From: Streptomyces capitiformicae
GTDB lineage: Bacteria; Actinomycetota; Actinomycetes; Streptomycetales; Streptomycetaceae
Length of the DNA: 64,000 nucleotides
Direction: 5' to 3'
Assembly (NCBI RefSeq): GCF_002214185.1
Contig: NZ_CP022161.1
Coordinates: 2,479,767 to 2,543,766 of the forward strand
Shown here: positions 8,380 to 16,828 of the stretch, one piece after another
How positions within the stretch are numbered: position 1 is the first letter of the stretch
How the letters are laid out: each line of letters starts with the position of its first letter
Notes under the pieces: model-generated
Database searches by the model: none
The model's input: only the letters and a program-made list of their open reading frames with translations
What the model was told of the DNA's origin: nothing
Translations under genes and position numbers: made by a program

Positions 8380-9858
8380 ATGCCCGTACCCATACCGCGG
8401 CAGAGAGCGATCCCGGCCGTGGAGAACGGTCAGGCACACGCAGCGTCCGCACCCAGCGGCCCGTCCGGAGAGGGGGCAGCCCTGAACACCTCGGCCATGG
8501 CCCCTGCCACCGACAGCTCCACGACCCCGATCGACGCGACCGCCGGCACCAGCGCTGCCGCCGACGCCCCCCACGGCGACGTCAACCCCACCGACCCGCC
8601 CGGCCCGATCCCCCCGACGGCCCCCACCAACCTCACGGTCCTCCTGATCGAGGACGACCCGGCGGGTTCCCTCAACGTGCCCGAGCTGCTCGACTCCGCG
8701 GGCAAGCCGATCCGCGTCCGCACCGCCCGCAACCTCACCGAGGCCCAGCGACTGCTGACCGACGACGTCAACTGCATCCTCCTGGACCTGGCCCTGCCGA
8801 CCCCGGGCCGCACCCCCGAGGGCAACGGCTCCGGCACCACCACCGGCTCGGCCCCCCGCCACGCCGGCGACGAGGAACTCTCCGTCCTCAAACGCGTCCT
8901 AGAACTCGCCCCCCGCCACGCCGTACTCGCCCTCACCGACTCCGGTGACGCCGAGCGCGGCGCGGAGGCGGTACGGGTCGGCGCGCAGGACTACCTCTTC
9001 CGTGACGAACTGGACGGCCGCCTGCTCAGCCGCGCGATCCGCTACGCGGTGGAGCGCAAGCGCTCGGACACGGCTGAACGCCGCCTCACCGAGTCCAAAC
9101 TGCGCGCCCAGGAGAACGCCCGCCTGGAGCGCGGCCTGCTCCCCACCCCGCTCCTGGAGGGTTCGTCCCTGCGGTTCGCCGCCCGCTACCGGCCCGGCCG
9201 CTCCCGCGCCCTGCTCGGCGGCGACTTCTACGACACGGTCCGCACCCCCGACGGCACGGTGCACGTCATGATCGGTGACGTCAGCGGGCACGGCCCCGAC
9301 GAGGCGGCGCTCGGTGTGGAGCTGCGGATCGCCTGGCGGGCGCTGACGTTCGCGGGCCTGTGCGGCGACGAACTGCTCTCCACACTCCAGCGCGTCCTGG
9401 AGCACGAGCGCGAGAACGACGAGATCTTCGCGACGCTCTGCACGGTCGACATCGCCCCCGACGGCCGCCGTGCCGGCCTCTGCCTGGCCGGTCACCCGTC
9501 CCCGCTGATCGCCCGCCCCGGCCCGGACGGCACCACTCCGCTGGCCGAGCTACTGCCGTACGACAACGGCGGCCCCGCCCTCGGGCTGCTCCCGAACGCC
9601 CGCTGGCCGCGTACGCAGATCGAGCTGGGCGCCGCCTGGAGCCTGATGCTCTACACGGACGGCCTGATCGAGGGCCGGATCGGCGAGGGCAAGGAGCGCC
9701 TGGGCCAGGACGGCATGGTCGACGTGGTCCGCCGCCGGCTCACCGAGGGCCTGCGCGGCGAGGAACTGCTGTGCGCCACCATGAACGAGGTCCGCGACCT
9801 CAACGGCGGCGAACTCACCGACGACGTGGCGGTGCTCCTCCTGGACCGCGACGCCTGA
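8380..9858 (+). CDS. Receiver-like domain fused to PP2C/SpoIIE-type serine phosphatase
   Basis: The 492-residue protein has a low-complexity N terminus (1-80), a response-regulator-like domain (about 85-215, with LLIEDD and LLDLALP), a short linker helix and a PP2C phosphatase domain (about 255-490). Metal-binding motifs GGDFYD, GDVSGHG and the late TDDVAVLLL are intact, so it should be active. The usual receiver lysine near the end appears replaced in QDYLFRDE, so phospho-signalling may be altered. GGAAGGAA lies before the ATG, which favours this start over GTG at 8347. Such proteins usually act on anti-sigma-factor antagonists. Confidence 0.88.
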   Translation: MPVPIPRQRAIPAVENGQAHAASAPSGPSGEGAALNTSAMAPATDSSTTPIDATAGTSAAADAPHGDVNPTDPPGPIPPTAPTNLTVLLIEDDPAGSLNVPELLDSAGKPIRVRTARNLTEAQRLLTDDVNCILLDLALPTPGRTPEGNGSGTTTGSAPRHAGDEELSVLKRVLELAPRHAVLALTDSGDAERGAEAVRVGAQDYLFRDELDGRLLSRAIRYAVERKRSDTAERRLTESKLRAQENARLERGLLPTPLLEGSSLRFAARYRPGRSRALLGGDFYDTVRTPDGTVHVMIGDVSGHGPDEAALGVELRIAWRALTFAGLCGDELLSTLQRVLEHERENDEIFATLCTVDIAPDGRRAGLCLAGHPSPLIARPGPDGTTPLAELLPYDNGGPALGLLPNARWPRTQIELGAAWSLMLYTDGLIEGRIGEGKERLGQDGMVDVVRRRLTEGLRGEELLCATMNEVRDLNGGELTDDVAVLLLDRDA

Positions 9859-9879
9859 CGCGGTCGGGCGTCGGTCGGC

Positions 9880-10224
9880 TCACCGACCGCCGTTGTACGG
9901 CCCATAGGGTCCGTCGCTGCTGGACCCGCGGTTGCCACCGCGCCCACCGCCGCCGGAGATCTGCCGCACCGCGGGGCGTACGTCCACGATGTACACGATG
10001 CTGGCGATGAGACCGATGATCGGCAGGAAGGACAGAAGCGGGAACACAAGACTCACGACGAGCGCGATCCCGAGGATGATCAGCCAGAACACCTTGGTCT
10101 GCTTGTCGGTCGCGCGGAACGCGTCCTCCCGCCGGAACGCGGCGTCGATCAGCGCGAAAGCGGCGAGGGCGATCACAGCGAGCTGCAACAGCCCCATGAA
10201 CCCCGCGAAGCCCTCCATCAGCAT
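9880..10224 (-). CDS. DUF2516 family membrane protein
   Basis: The 114-residue product has three hydrophobic segments, about residues 3-25, 43-62 and 62-80, and a glycine-rich tail. The pattern GLLQLAVIALAAFALIDA at the N terminus fits DUF2516. An ATG at 10224 was chosen over one 13 codons upstream because it directly precedes the first helix. Function is unknown. Confidence 0.82.
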   Translation of the reverse strand: MLMEGFAGFMGLLQLAVIALAAFALIDAAFRREDAFRATDKQTKVFWLIILGIALVVSLVFPLLSFLPIIGLIASIVYIVDVRPAVRQISGGGGRGGNRGSSSDGPYGPYNGGR

Positions 10225-10301
10225 GCCGCCCACACCACCCGTTCTCTTCGCTCTTGCGGCCACGGTCTTCCGAACACTCTTACGCGGCCACCGTACCCGT
10301 A

Positions 10302-10338
10302 GAACGGGCCGGGTACCCCAAAGGTGCCCGGCCCGTTC
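10302..10338 (-). terminator. Terminator hairpin downstream of the HbhA-like gene
   Basis: Sixteen-base arms beginning GAACGGGCCGGG and ending CCCGGCCCGTTC, with one G-T wobble, enclose a five-base loop. It lies 63 bases past the stop at 10401, between two genes on the same strand. Confidence 0.75.
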
Positions 10339-10400
10339 CAGTGCCGTGTCCGTCCGGTGTCGTATCGCCCGCCCGGCCGACGGCCGCGGTCCTCTTCGCG

Positions 10401-11033
10401 TTACTTGGCCGGCGGCGTGGTCTTCTTCGCGGTGGTCGTCTTCTTGGCCGGAGCCTTCTTCACCGCGGGCTTCTTGGCGGCGGCGGGCGTGGCCGTGGCC
10501 TCGGCGGGCTTAGCCGCCGGCTCGTCCTTGACCTCGACCGGCTCGGCCTTCGGCTCGACGACGATCGCGAGCTCCTCGATCTCCTCCGCGGCCTCGCCAC
10601 GCCAGGTCTTCACGGCCTGCTCGCCGTGCTCGGCGACCTTCTCGTACGTCTCCCGGGCCTTCACGGCGTACTCGGCGGCGACGCCGACACCGCGCAGCGC
10701 GAGGTCCTGGGCGGTCTCGCCGAGCTTCTTCAGGTCGGTGTCCAGGGTGCCGAGGAACTCGTTGACCTTGACCTGGAGGGTCTCCTGCGTCTCCTTGACG
10801 CGGGCGGCGGCCTTCTCCTGGCCCTCCTTGACCCGGGCGGTCGCCTTCTCCTGCATGACCTTGGGGTCGGTGTTGCGTACGGCGTCGATCTTGGCCGGCG
10901 CCTCGGCGCGCAGCTGCTCGACGATGGCGGGCACCTTCTTCGCCTGCTGGAGCGCGAGGTCGGCGGTGCCGGCGGCGAAGTAGAAGGGCGTCGGATCGGT
11001 GACGGCCTTGCGGATGTCGTCGGTGATGGCCAT
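10401..11033 (-). CDS. Heparin-binding hemagglutinin (HbhA)-like coiled-coil protein
   Basis: The 210-residue protein has an N-terminal helical region starting with AITDDIRKAVTDPTPFYFAAG, a long charged coiled coil and a C-terminal Ala/Lys/Pro-rich tail (KKPAVKKAPAKKTT) resembling the heparin-binding tail of mycobacterial HbhA. In Streptomyces the homologue is conserved and probably structural or surface-associated; an adhesin role is not established. The ATG at 11033 follows GGGAGG at good spacing. It is downstream of the XRE regulator gene on the same strand. Confidence 0.8.
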   Translation of the reverse strand: MAITDDIRKAVTDPTPFYFAAGTADLALQQAKKVPAIVEQLRAEAPAKIDAVRNTDPKVMQEKATARVKEGQEKAAARVKETQETLQVKVNEFLGTLDTDLKKLGETAQDLALRGVGVAAEYAVKARETYEKVAEHGEQAVKTWRGEAAEEIEELAIVVEPKAEPVEVKDEPAAKPAEATATPAAAKKPAVKKAPAKKTTTAKKTTPPAK

Positions 11034-11116
11034 GGTGATGGTCCTCCCGGATGGGCTTTCGGTTGAGGGTTTTGGGGTGGTCCGGTGGTCCGCGGTCGAT
11101 GAGCCGTACGGCTCGG

Positions 11117-11638
11117 TCAACGTCCCGCCTGCCGCGGACCGGCATCGCTGCCGTCGGCCGTACGGGGGCCGGGGCCTACGTCTTCGTTGGCGTCTGCCTC
11201 TACGTCTTCCTTGCTGTCCGCCTTGCTGTCCGCCTTGCTGTCCGCCTTGCTGTCCGCGTCCCCGCCCGCGCTCTCGCCGATGACGACCTCGAACCCGTTC
11301 TCCTTGCGGAAGGACTCGTAGATCTGGAGCAGCACCTGCTTCTGCCGCTCGTTCAGCGTGGGATCGGCGAGTATGACGGCGCGCGTCTCGATCTCTTCCC
11401 GGTCCCGCTCGGCGTCGAGGATGCCGGCCCGCACGTACAGCGTCTCGGCGGAGATCCGCAGCGCCTTGGCGACCTGCTGCAACACCTCCGCGCTCGGCTT
11501 GCGCAGCCCGCGCTCGATCTGGCTCAGATACGGATTGGACACCCCGGCGGCGTCGGCGAGCTGCCTGAGCGACAGCTGCGCGTTGCGCCGCTGTTCACGC
11601 AGATACTCACCGAGATTGCCGACGTTGAGCGATGCCAT
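11117..11638 (-). CDS. XRE-family transcriptional regulator with repetitive acidic tail
   Basis: The 173-residue protein has an N-terminal helix-turn-helix of the XRE type (LREQRRNAQLSLRQLADAAG, then VSNPYLSQIERG) covering residues 10-65. A helical middle follows. Near residues 128-144 a DSKA unit is repeated four times, matching a short tandem repeat in the DNA around 11215-11255. The palindrome 31 bases upstream is a natural autoregulatory operator. The HbhA-like gene downstream is probably in the same operon. Confidence 0.87.
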   Translation of the reverse strand: MASLNVGNLGEYLREQRRNAQLSLRQLADAAGVSNPYLSQIERGLRKPSAEVLQQVAKALRISAETLYVRAGILDAERDREEIETRAVILADPTLNERQKQVLLQIYESFRKENGFEVVIGESAGGDADSKADSKADSKADSKEDVEADANEDVGPGPRTADGSDAGPRQAGR

Positions 11639-11668
11639 GCCTCCACCATGCCCTACCCTCGCTAACTA

Positions 11669-11688
11669 TTGCAAGCACCCGCTTGCAA
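11669..11688. promoter_or_regulatory. Perfect palindrome upstream of the XRE gene
   Basis: TTGCAAGC-ACCC-GCTTGCAA has perfect eight-base arms and lies 31 bases before the start codon, consistent with an operator for the adjacent dimeric regulator. Confidence 0.6.
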
Positions 11689-11717
11689 AAGTGCGCCACA
11701 CCACGCCGCGCCACGCG

Positions 11718-11743
11718 TGTGACTTCCAGCGTTAGCTGTCACA
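11718..11743. promoter_or_regulatory. Inverted repeat TGTGAC-N14-GTCACA
   Basis: Six-base arms are separated by 14 bases, and TGTGACTT recurs at 11766 together with GTTGTCAC at 11755. The cluster sits between the XRE gene and the divergent glyoxalase-like gene and may bind a regulator of either. Confidence 0.4.
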
Positions 11744-11799
11744 TTTCAGCGCTCGTTGTCACGGCTGTGACTTGCAGAGCGGTGCATAGGATCGCCCGC

Positions 11800-12540
11800 A
11801 TGACACTGCGACCTGTCCTGGTGAACATAAAGGCTCTTGATGACTCGGCGGTCGGCCGGCTCTGGGCGGAGGCGCTCGGCTGGAGTGTCACCGGCGAGGG
11901 ATCGGGCGCGACCGCCGCCAAACCCGTCGGCTTCGATTGGCTGGACCCGGTCGGCGTATGCATCGACGTCATTGCCGTCCCGGAACCCAAGACGGCAACA
12001 AAGAATCGTGCGCACGTCGATCTCGCCACCACCTCTGCGGCCCATCAGGCGGGGTTGGTCGCGCGCCTTAAAGCTCTCGGTGCGACGCCCGCCCACGTGG
12101 GCCAGGGCGACGTGCCGTGGACGGTCCTCGCTGACCCGGAGGGCAACGAGTTCTGCGTGCTGGAGCCTCGGGAGATGTACCGGGGCACCGGGCCGATCGC
12201 CCGGGTGGTGGTCGACTGCGCGGATCCGCGGGCCATGGCCCGGTTCTGGGACGAGGCGATGGACTGGACCCTGCACGAGGTGACGGACGACCATGCGGTG
12301 TGGCGCTCGGCCAAGGGTGTCGGCCCGTATCTTGAGTTCCTCCGCTCGCCCGACGTGAAGACTGTGCCGGACCGCGTCCATCTTGACCTGGTGCCGGACC
12401 CTGGTGACGACAAAGCAGCGGAGGTGGCCCGGCTGCGGGCCCTCGGCGCCGCCGACCTCGACGTCGGCCAGGGCGACGTCCCGTGGACGTGTCTTACCGA
12501 CCCGGAGGGTCACGAATTCTGCGTCCTCGCCCGGTCCTGA
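11800..12540 (+). CDS. Two-domain VOC (glyoxalase/bleomycin-resistance-type) protein
   Basis: The 246-residue protein is two tandem VOC modules, about residues 1-125 and 130-246. Each ends in a related motif (VGQGDVPWTVLADPEGNEFCVL and VGQGDVPWTCLTDPEGHEFCVL), so an internal duplication is visible. Such proteins are small-molecule binding proteins or isomerases; no substrate is suggested. The start at 11800 lies after the inverted repeats and gives the family-typical N terminus. Confidence 0.85.
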   Translation: MTLRPVLVNIKALDDSAVGRLWAEALGWSVTGEGSGATAAKPVGFDWLDPVGVCIDVIAVPEPKTATKNRAHVDLATTSAAHQAGLVARLKALGATPAHVGQGDVPWTVLADPEGNEFCVLEPREMYRGTGPIARVVVDCADPRAMARFWDEAMDWTLHEVTDDHAVWRSAKGVGPYLEFLRSPDVKTVPDRVHLDLVPDPGDDKAAEVARLRALGAADLDVGQGDVPWTCLTDPEGHEFCVLARS

Positions 12541-12646
12541 CACGGAGCCTTGACCCCGTGGGTGGGCTCGGTATCCCGGTCAATCCGGGGCGCCGAGAGC
12601 TTGTGCGTCGGCTCGACCGGATTGCTCGCCGACCGCACCGCTCAAC

Positions 12647-13954
12647 TCAGTCACAACTGCTCGTCGCGCGGATGGAGTGTCCTTCCGCGATGCGCTGGAT
12701 GTGGTCGCGGCGGCTTCGGCTGCCTCGGGGGTGGTAGGCGAGGACGACCAGGAGCGGAATCGAAGCGCCGCAAGGGCTGCGAAGGGGGTAGCTGATCGGC
12801 TGGTGGATCCGTTTGGCCTCGTCGACGAGAGGGACGAGGAGATCGGCTGCGGCATTTTCATCGGGTGAGCGGAGCAGGCGGTCCGCGATTTCGAGGACTG
12901 CGCCCGTGACGACGGGGTCATCTGGAGGGTCGGTGTATGCGGTCGACCGCAGGTTCTTCCGTGGCTCCGCGCCGCGACGACGGAACAGCCCGTGACGCCG
13001 TGCGGCCTCAGCGTCGATCACCCGTGCCAGTTCAGGAGTAGCTGCGTGGGGCCGGGCTTGAGGCCAGGTCATGAAGATCAGAGCGACGACGCCGCGGAGG
13101 TCCTGGAAGTACTGCGCAGTGGGGATGATCCATCCGACGCTGCTGACCTGTTTGGGGCCGTCCGGGGAGAGGAACGACAGGAACTTCCTTTGCAGCGCGA
13201 AGAGGGCATTTCGTGATCGGGGGTTTCTGAGTATCGGCTCAGTGTCCTTGGGAGCCTGGGTGAGATCGGCTCCGCAGGCCGGGCGCGCTGCCCGAAGCTC
13301 TCCCTGCCGCGGGGTCGCTCTGCACTGGAGAGGATGCAACTCGCTGTCCCGGGGACGGGCGATGAGATCGTTGCTGTGACGGTTCTGGACCAGCTCGCCG
13401 CAATGGTGGCAGTAACGGCGGAGGAACCGTTCATGGCGAGGGCAGCAGAAGACCGGCGGTAGCCTCCAGAGCCTGCGCCAGGCACCACCCAGACTCCGCT
13501 GGATCTCGGAGCCGTCTCCCGCGAGGCAGTCCGGGCAGTACTGCGTTCGCGTGGTCAGAACCCATGGGTTGTTGTACTGCAGGCGTTTGGCGCTGAAGCT
13601 GTCCCGGCCTCGGTGAGGCTGCCGACCTCGGTAGGCGGGGTTCAGAGCCCCGTAGCGGCTCCCGAGTGAGGCGAGCAACAGGCCGTCCACCTCCCGGCGT
13701 GACAAGCGGGTGGAGTAACAGAGGGCGATGATGTCCGGTTCATCCAGGCTGACCGCGAAGGAGACCGGGATACGGATGAGGGTTGTCCTGTCCCTCCGGC
13801 TGTTGGGGAGACCAGCACGGAGGACGAGCGGTCCGGGTCCGATGTTCAGCCGGTAGGACAGCCGGAGGAGGTAGCCGGGCAACGATTCGTCCTCCAGCGG
13901 GTCCAGGCTCCGCGGCAACGGCCGCAGGTCGGACAGCCCTGACGGCTCAACCAC
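12647..13954 (-). CDS. TniQ family transposition protein
   Basis: The 435-residue product starts with the TniQ hallmark RPLPRSLDPLEDESLPGYLLRL and has two zinc-finger-like cysteine groups (YCPDC near residue 140, and CCPRH with CHHC near 170-190). TniQ is the target-recognition partner of Tn5053/Tn7-type transposons. A GTG start at 13954 overlaps the stop of the upstream TniB remnant by eight bases, the usual coupled layout. No DDE transposase (TniA) is found on either side, so the element is incomplete and probably immobile. Confidence 0.78.
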   Translation of the reverse strand: MVEPSGLSDLRPLPRSLDPLEDESLPGYLLRLSYRLNIGPGPLVLRAGLPNSRRDRTTLIRIPVSFAVSLDEPDIIALCYSTRLSRREVDGLLLASLGSRYGALNPAYRGRQPHRGRDSFSAKRLQYNNPWVLTTRTQYCPDCLAGDGSEIQRSLGGAWRRLWRLPPVFCCPRHERFLRRYCHHCGELVQNRHSNDLIARPRDSELHPLQCRATPRQGELRAARPACGADLTQAPKDTEPILRNPRSRNALFALQRKFLSFLSPDGPKQVSSVGWIIPTAQYFQDLRGVVALIFMTWPQARPHAATPELARVIDAEAARRHGLFRRRGAEPRKNLRSTAYTDPPDDPVVTGAVLEIADRLLRSPDENAAADLLVPLVDEAKRIHQPISYPLRSPCGASIPLLVVLAYHPRGSRSRRDHIQRIAEGHSIRATSSCD

Positions 13955-14401
13955 CGGCCACGCTCCCGCCGTGGTCGTCGAAGACGCTGTTGCGGCCTTT
14001 CTTGCGTGCCTTCCGAGCGGGGACGGGGACATCGTGGGGAACTTCGGGAATCTCGCCGGCCGTTGGGTCGCGGTCGTCGTGGTTTCCCAGCTTGATCTCG
14101 ACAGCAACTCCGGGGTCAGTTCCTCTGCCCCCGACTCCATCGCCTCGGTGCACCCGTCCTCGATCAGCCGTTTGAGGAGCCCGACGATTCCGCGAGTGCG
14201 GCGGAACAGGTATTCCGGCATCTCGCCCTCGGTGAGCATCCCCGGCCGGAGACCGAACGCAAAGTCGCGCACCTCACCGGCACCACCCAGATCGAGTTCG
14301 AACAGGCCTTCCACCTGGACCACCGCCCCCGAGGCATCACACTCCCATGGCTCCGCAACGGCCTTGTCGGCCTGGTGGAAGTCGTCGCGGATCTGACTCA
14401 C
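13947..14401 (-). pseudogene. TniB transposition ATPase remnant, truncated and frameshifted
   Basis: The first 100 codons encode a TniB C-terminal region (MPEYLFRRTRGIVGLLKRLI followed by a GAEELTPELL segment). Near 14100 the frame changes: a second frame, ending at 13947, continues the protein with VEIKLGNHDDRD and a basic tail. The N-terminal Walker A and B domain is missing because the sequence gives way to the TetR gene at 14439. A single-base indel and a large 5' deletion are the simplest explanation. Reading through as one protein with TniQ would be an artefact. Confidence 0.65.
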
Positions 14402-14438
14402 GACGGTGAACCCGAGGAGACCTCATCCTGACTGCCCA

Positions 14439-15068
14439 TCACGAAGCATCCCCATCGTGATCGATGAGGGACACCCCGGATGCCAGAGCGCGGGCAACGT
14501 CGGCGAAGTACTGCTCGTCGGCACCAGGGGCAAGACCGAGCGGGACACCCTGGCTGAGACCGACGAACAGTGCCCTGAGCGCGGTGGTCAGACGTTGCGC
14601 CTGTTGCGACGTCACGACGGTTCCGTTGTGCGACCTTCCGGTGAACAGCGCGATCAGATGGTTCTCCTGCGCCCGGATGGACGTGGCGAGCTGGGACCCC
14701 AGCTCTGGGTCATGCAGGACCATGTCCAGCAAGGTGATCTGGAGCGACAGACGAGACAGCGCGTCCGGGGCGTCACAACTGCGCCGGTAGTACCGCGCGA
14801 AGGCGTCGACCGCTTCCAGTAGATCAAGTCCAGCGGGAACCGCCTGCTCGATCTCCTCGTAGTACGGCCGCAGGTAGTCAGCGACCAGGGCGACCACCAG
14901 GCCGTTCTTGCTCCCGAAGAGTGAGTAGATGGCGCCGGTGGTCAGGTCGGCGCGTTCGGCGATCTCATCAAGCTTGGCCCGGTACCCATCCCGGGCAACG
15001 ACCTGGAACGCGGCGTCCAGCAAGGCCCGGCGGTTGCGTTCCTTGGCCTCCGCTCTCGTCATTCTCAT
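14439..15068 (-). CDS. TetR family transcriptional regulator
   Basis: The 209-residue protein has the N-terminal TetR helix-turn-helix (RNRRALLDAAFQVVARDGY, then LTTGAIYSLFGSKNGL) and a helical ligand-binding domain. It is divergent from the membrane/hydrolase gene and a perfect inverted repeat lies in the 63-base gap, so that gene is the likely target. Two ATG codons (15068 and 15062) are possible starts. Confidence 0.9.
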   Translation of the reverse strand: MRMTRAEAKERNRRALLDAAFQVVARDGYRAKLDEIAERADLTTGAIYSLFGSKNGLVVALVADYLRPYYEEIEQAVPAGLDLLEAVDAFARYYRRSCDAPDALSRLSLQITLLDMVLHDPELGSQLATSIRAQENHLIALFTGRSHNGTVVTSQQAQRLTTALRALFVGLSQGVPLGLAPGADEQYFADVARALASGVSLIDHDGDAS

Positions 15069-15081
15069 AGTTTGATTATTA

Positions 15082-15098
15082 CCGTAATCTCGTTACGG
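15082..15098. promoter_or_regulatory. Putative TetR operator CCGTAA-N5-TTACGG
   Basis: Perfect six-base arms separated by five bases, centred in the 63-base divergent region between the TetR gene and the membrane/hydrolase gene. Its placement suits repression of both. Confidence 0.65.
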
Positions 15099-15131
15099 AA
15101 CCAGTCGGGACGAGCTTTGAGGAGGACGCTC

Positions 15132-16454
15132 ATGGCCCAGGTCGTGGCACCGCGGGTGACCCGCCAGACGGTGGGCGCCATCGCCGATGGCGCCTTCAAG
15201 GTGTTGCTCGCCGCTGTCTACATCGCCGGCGCTGCCCCGCTCGGCCGGTTACTCGGCACGCCGGCCTGGCTGATGGTCGTCTCAGGCGTGGCCCTGCTGA
15301 TCGGCGGCGGCATCGAGATCAGATACACGCGCAGCCGGTCGATGCGCACCTACACGCAGCTCATGGTTGCCTACGACAGTGGCTGGGTGTTGGCGGCGTT
15401 GATCGGCCTCCTGATGGCGCGACAGGGCAGCAGCGCCGGGGGTGAACTCTGGATGGGGTACCAGACAGCCGCCCCCATCGTGTTCGCCGCGCTGCTGGTC
15501 GCCGCTGCCCCCATGCAGGCAGGCCACACGGATCTCGGCACCCGGGCCATTTCTCTCACTAGAACGATCTATCAAGAAATATGCGACCGAGCCGGAGGCA
15601 GTGCCATGCCCGAGATCGAGTTGAGCGCAGGGACGATCGACTACGAGGACACGGGCGGTGACGGCCCCGTCGTGGTCCTGGCTCACGGCCTCGGCTTCGA
15701 TGAGTCGGTGTGGAGCGAGGTCGTCTCCGACCTCCGGCCCGACTTCCGTGTGCTGGTCCCCGTACTGCCGATCGGGAGCCACCGGCGGCCCATGCGGCCG
15801 GACGCCGACCTGTCCGCGCACGGCATCGCGTCGCTTCTGGCCGAGTTCATGGACTGCCTGGACCTCCGTGATGTCACCCTCGTCCAGAACGACACCGGAA
15901 CGGCTCAACTCCTTATCGGCGTACGAGACCATCGCATCGCCCGGCTCGTCCTCACCTCCTGCGAGGCCATGGACAACTACCCACCTGGCATTCAGGGCAG
16001 AACACTCCACTGGGCCAGCAAGATTCCCGGCGGCCTCTTCCTCCTCCTTCAGTCCTTCCGCTTCCCGGCCCTGGCTCGCACGCAGACGTCACTCGGCGGG
16101 ATGGCGAAGAAGCGGCTCCCGAAGGAGCTGATCGCCCGTTGGTACGGCCCACTGCTGAGCAGCCGCGACATCCGGCGCGACTTCGCCAAGTTCTGCCGCA
16201 GCGCGGACCCGGACTGCTATCTGAAGGCCGCCGCGAACCTGCCTTCTTTCACTCGCCCCGCACTGGTCGCCTGGGGCGCCGAGGACCGCATGATGCCGCC
16301 CGCCACGGGGCGCCGTCTCGCGGAGCTGCTGCCGAACGCCCGCTACGTGGAGATACCCGACGCCCGCACCCTCGTCCAGTTCGACAACCCGGCCGGCCTC
16401 ACCGCGGAGCTCCGCCGCTTCGTCAAGGAACACCCGCTGCCCGGGGAGAGCTGA
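15132..16454 (+). CDS. Membrane domain fused to alpha/beta hydrolase
   Basis: The 440-residue protein has four hydrophobic helices in residues 15-130 and an alpha/beta hydrolase domain from about 165 (VVLAHGLGFDESVW). The nucleophile elbow reads VQNDTGTA, so the nucleophile would be Asp254 as in haloalkane-dehalogenase-like members, not serine. The later WGAEDRMMP acid is present, but the usual catalytic histidine position reads DARTLVQFD. GAGGAGG precedes the ATG. A second strong ribosome site (GGAGG, seven bases before ATG at 15606) lies exactly at the domain border, so the hydrolase may also be made alone. TetR control is likely. Confidence 0.75.
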   Translation: MAQVVAPRVTRQTVGAIADGAFKVLLAAVYIAGAAPLGRLLGTPAWLMVVSGVALLIGGGIEIRYTRSRSMRTYTQLMVAYDSGWVLAALIGLLMARQGSSAGGELWMGYQTAAPIVFAALLVAAAPMQAGHTDLGTRAISLTRTIYQEICDRAGGSAMPEIELSAGTIDYEDTGGDGPVVVLAHGLGFDESVWSEVVSDLRPDFRVLVPVLPIGSHRRPMRPDADLSAHGIASLLAEFMDCLDLRDVTLVQNDTGTAQLLIGVRDHRIARLVLTSCEAMDNYPPGIQGRTLHWASKIPGGLFLLLQSFRFPALARTQTSLGGMAKKRLPKELIARWYGPLLSSRDIRRDFAKFCRSADPDCYLKAAANLPSFTRPALVAWGAEDRMMPPATGRRLAELLPNARYVEIPDARTLVQFDNPAGLTAELRRFVKEHPLPGES

Positions 16455-16568
16455 GCGGGGGCGTCGAGGCCGAGCCAGCCACATGCCATCCAGCGCGGGG
16501 ACCTGAGATGAGCAGGTCTGGAGGAACACGGCGAGCGCGGGTGGGGATTTCAAAGAGCGCCAACAGGA

Positions 16569-16651
16569 TTGAGCGAGACAGCCAATCCGCCCCCGTCTCG
16601 CTCAAACTGAGGCACCCCAGGTCAGACACTCACGCTGCCTCACCTTGAGCG
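16569..16651. repeat. Nested inverted repeats between the hydrolase gene and sbnB
   Basis: TTGAGCGAGAC and GTCTCGCTCAA are perfect 11-base arms with a 15-base spacer (16569-16605). Overlapping them, CGCTCAAACTGAGGCA (16599) matches the reverse complement of 16636-16651 at 14 of 16 positions. They may be a bidirectional terminator or an old mobile-element end at the NRPS cluster border. The rest of the 374-base gap (16455-16828) shows no gene. Confidence 0.55.
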
Positions 16652-16828
16652 GGACCGGACAGGTCGTGGCGATACGGCGGCCCGGGCCACCGGGTGAGGC
16701 ACTCCCCGGGTTCGCGGTCACGGCCGTGGCCTGCGCCCAGGTCTCTTCAGCGAGACGGGACAGGGCGGGATGGCGCACCCGTGCCCGTCGCGCACCGCAC
16801 CTTTGAATCGTCCTGAGGGCGGCGGGGT

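Noticed and set aside
12647..14401. A single 584-residue protein joining TniB and TniQ
   Set aside because: The middle segment is not protein-like, and another frame continues TniB and ends beside the TniQ start, so a frameshift is more likely than a fusion.
14097..14434. A plus-strand open frame opposite the TniB remnant
   Set aside because: It lacks a start codon and the minus strand has clear TniB similarity.
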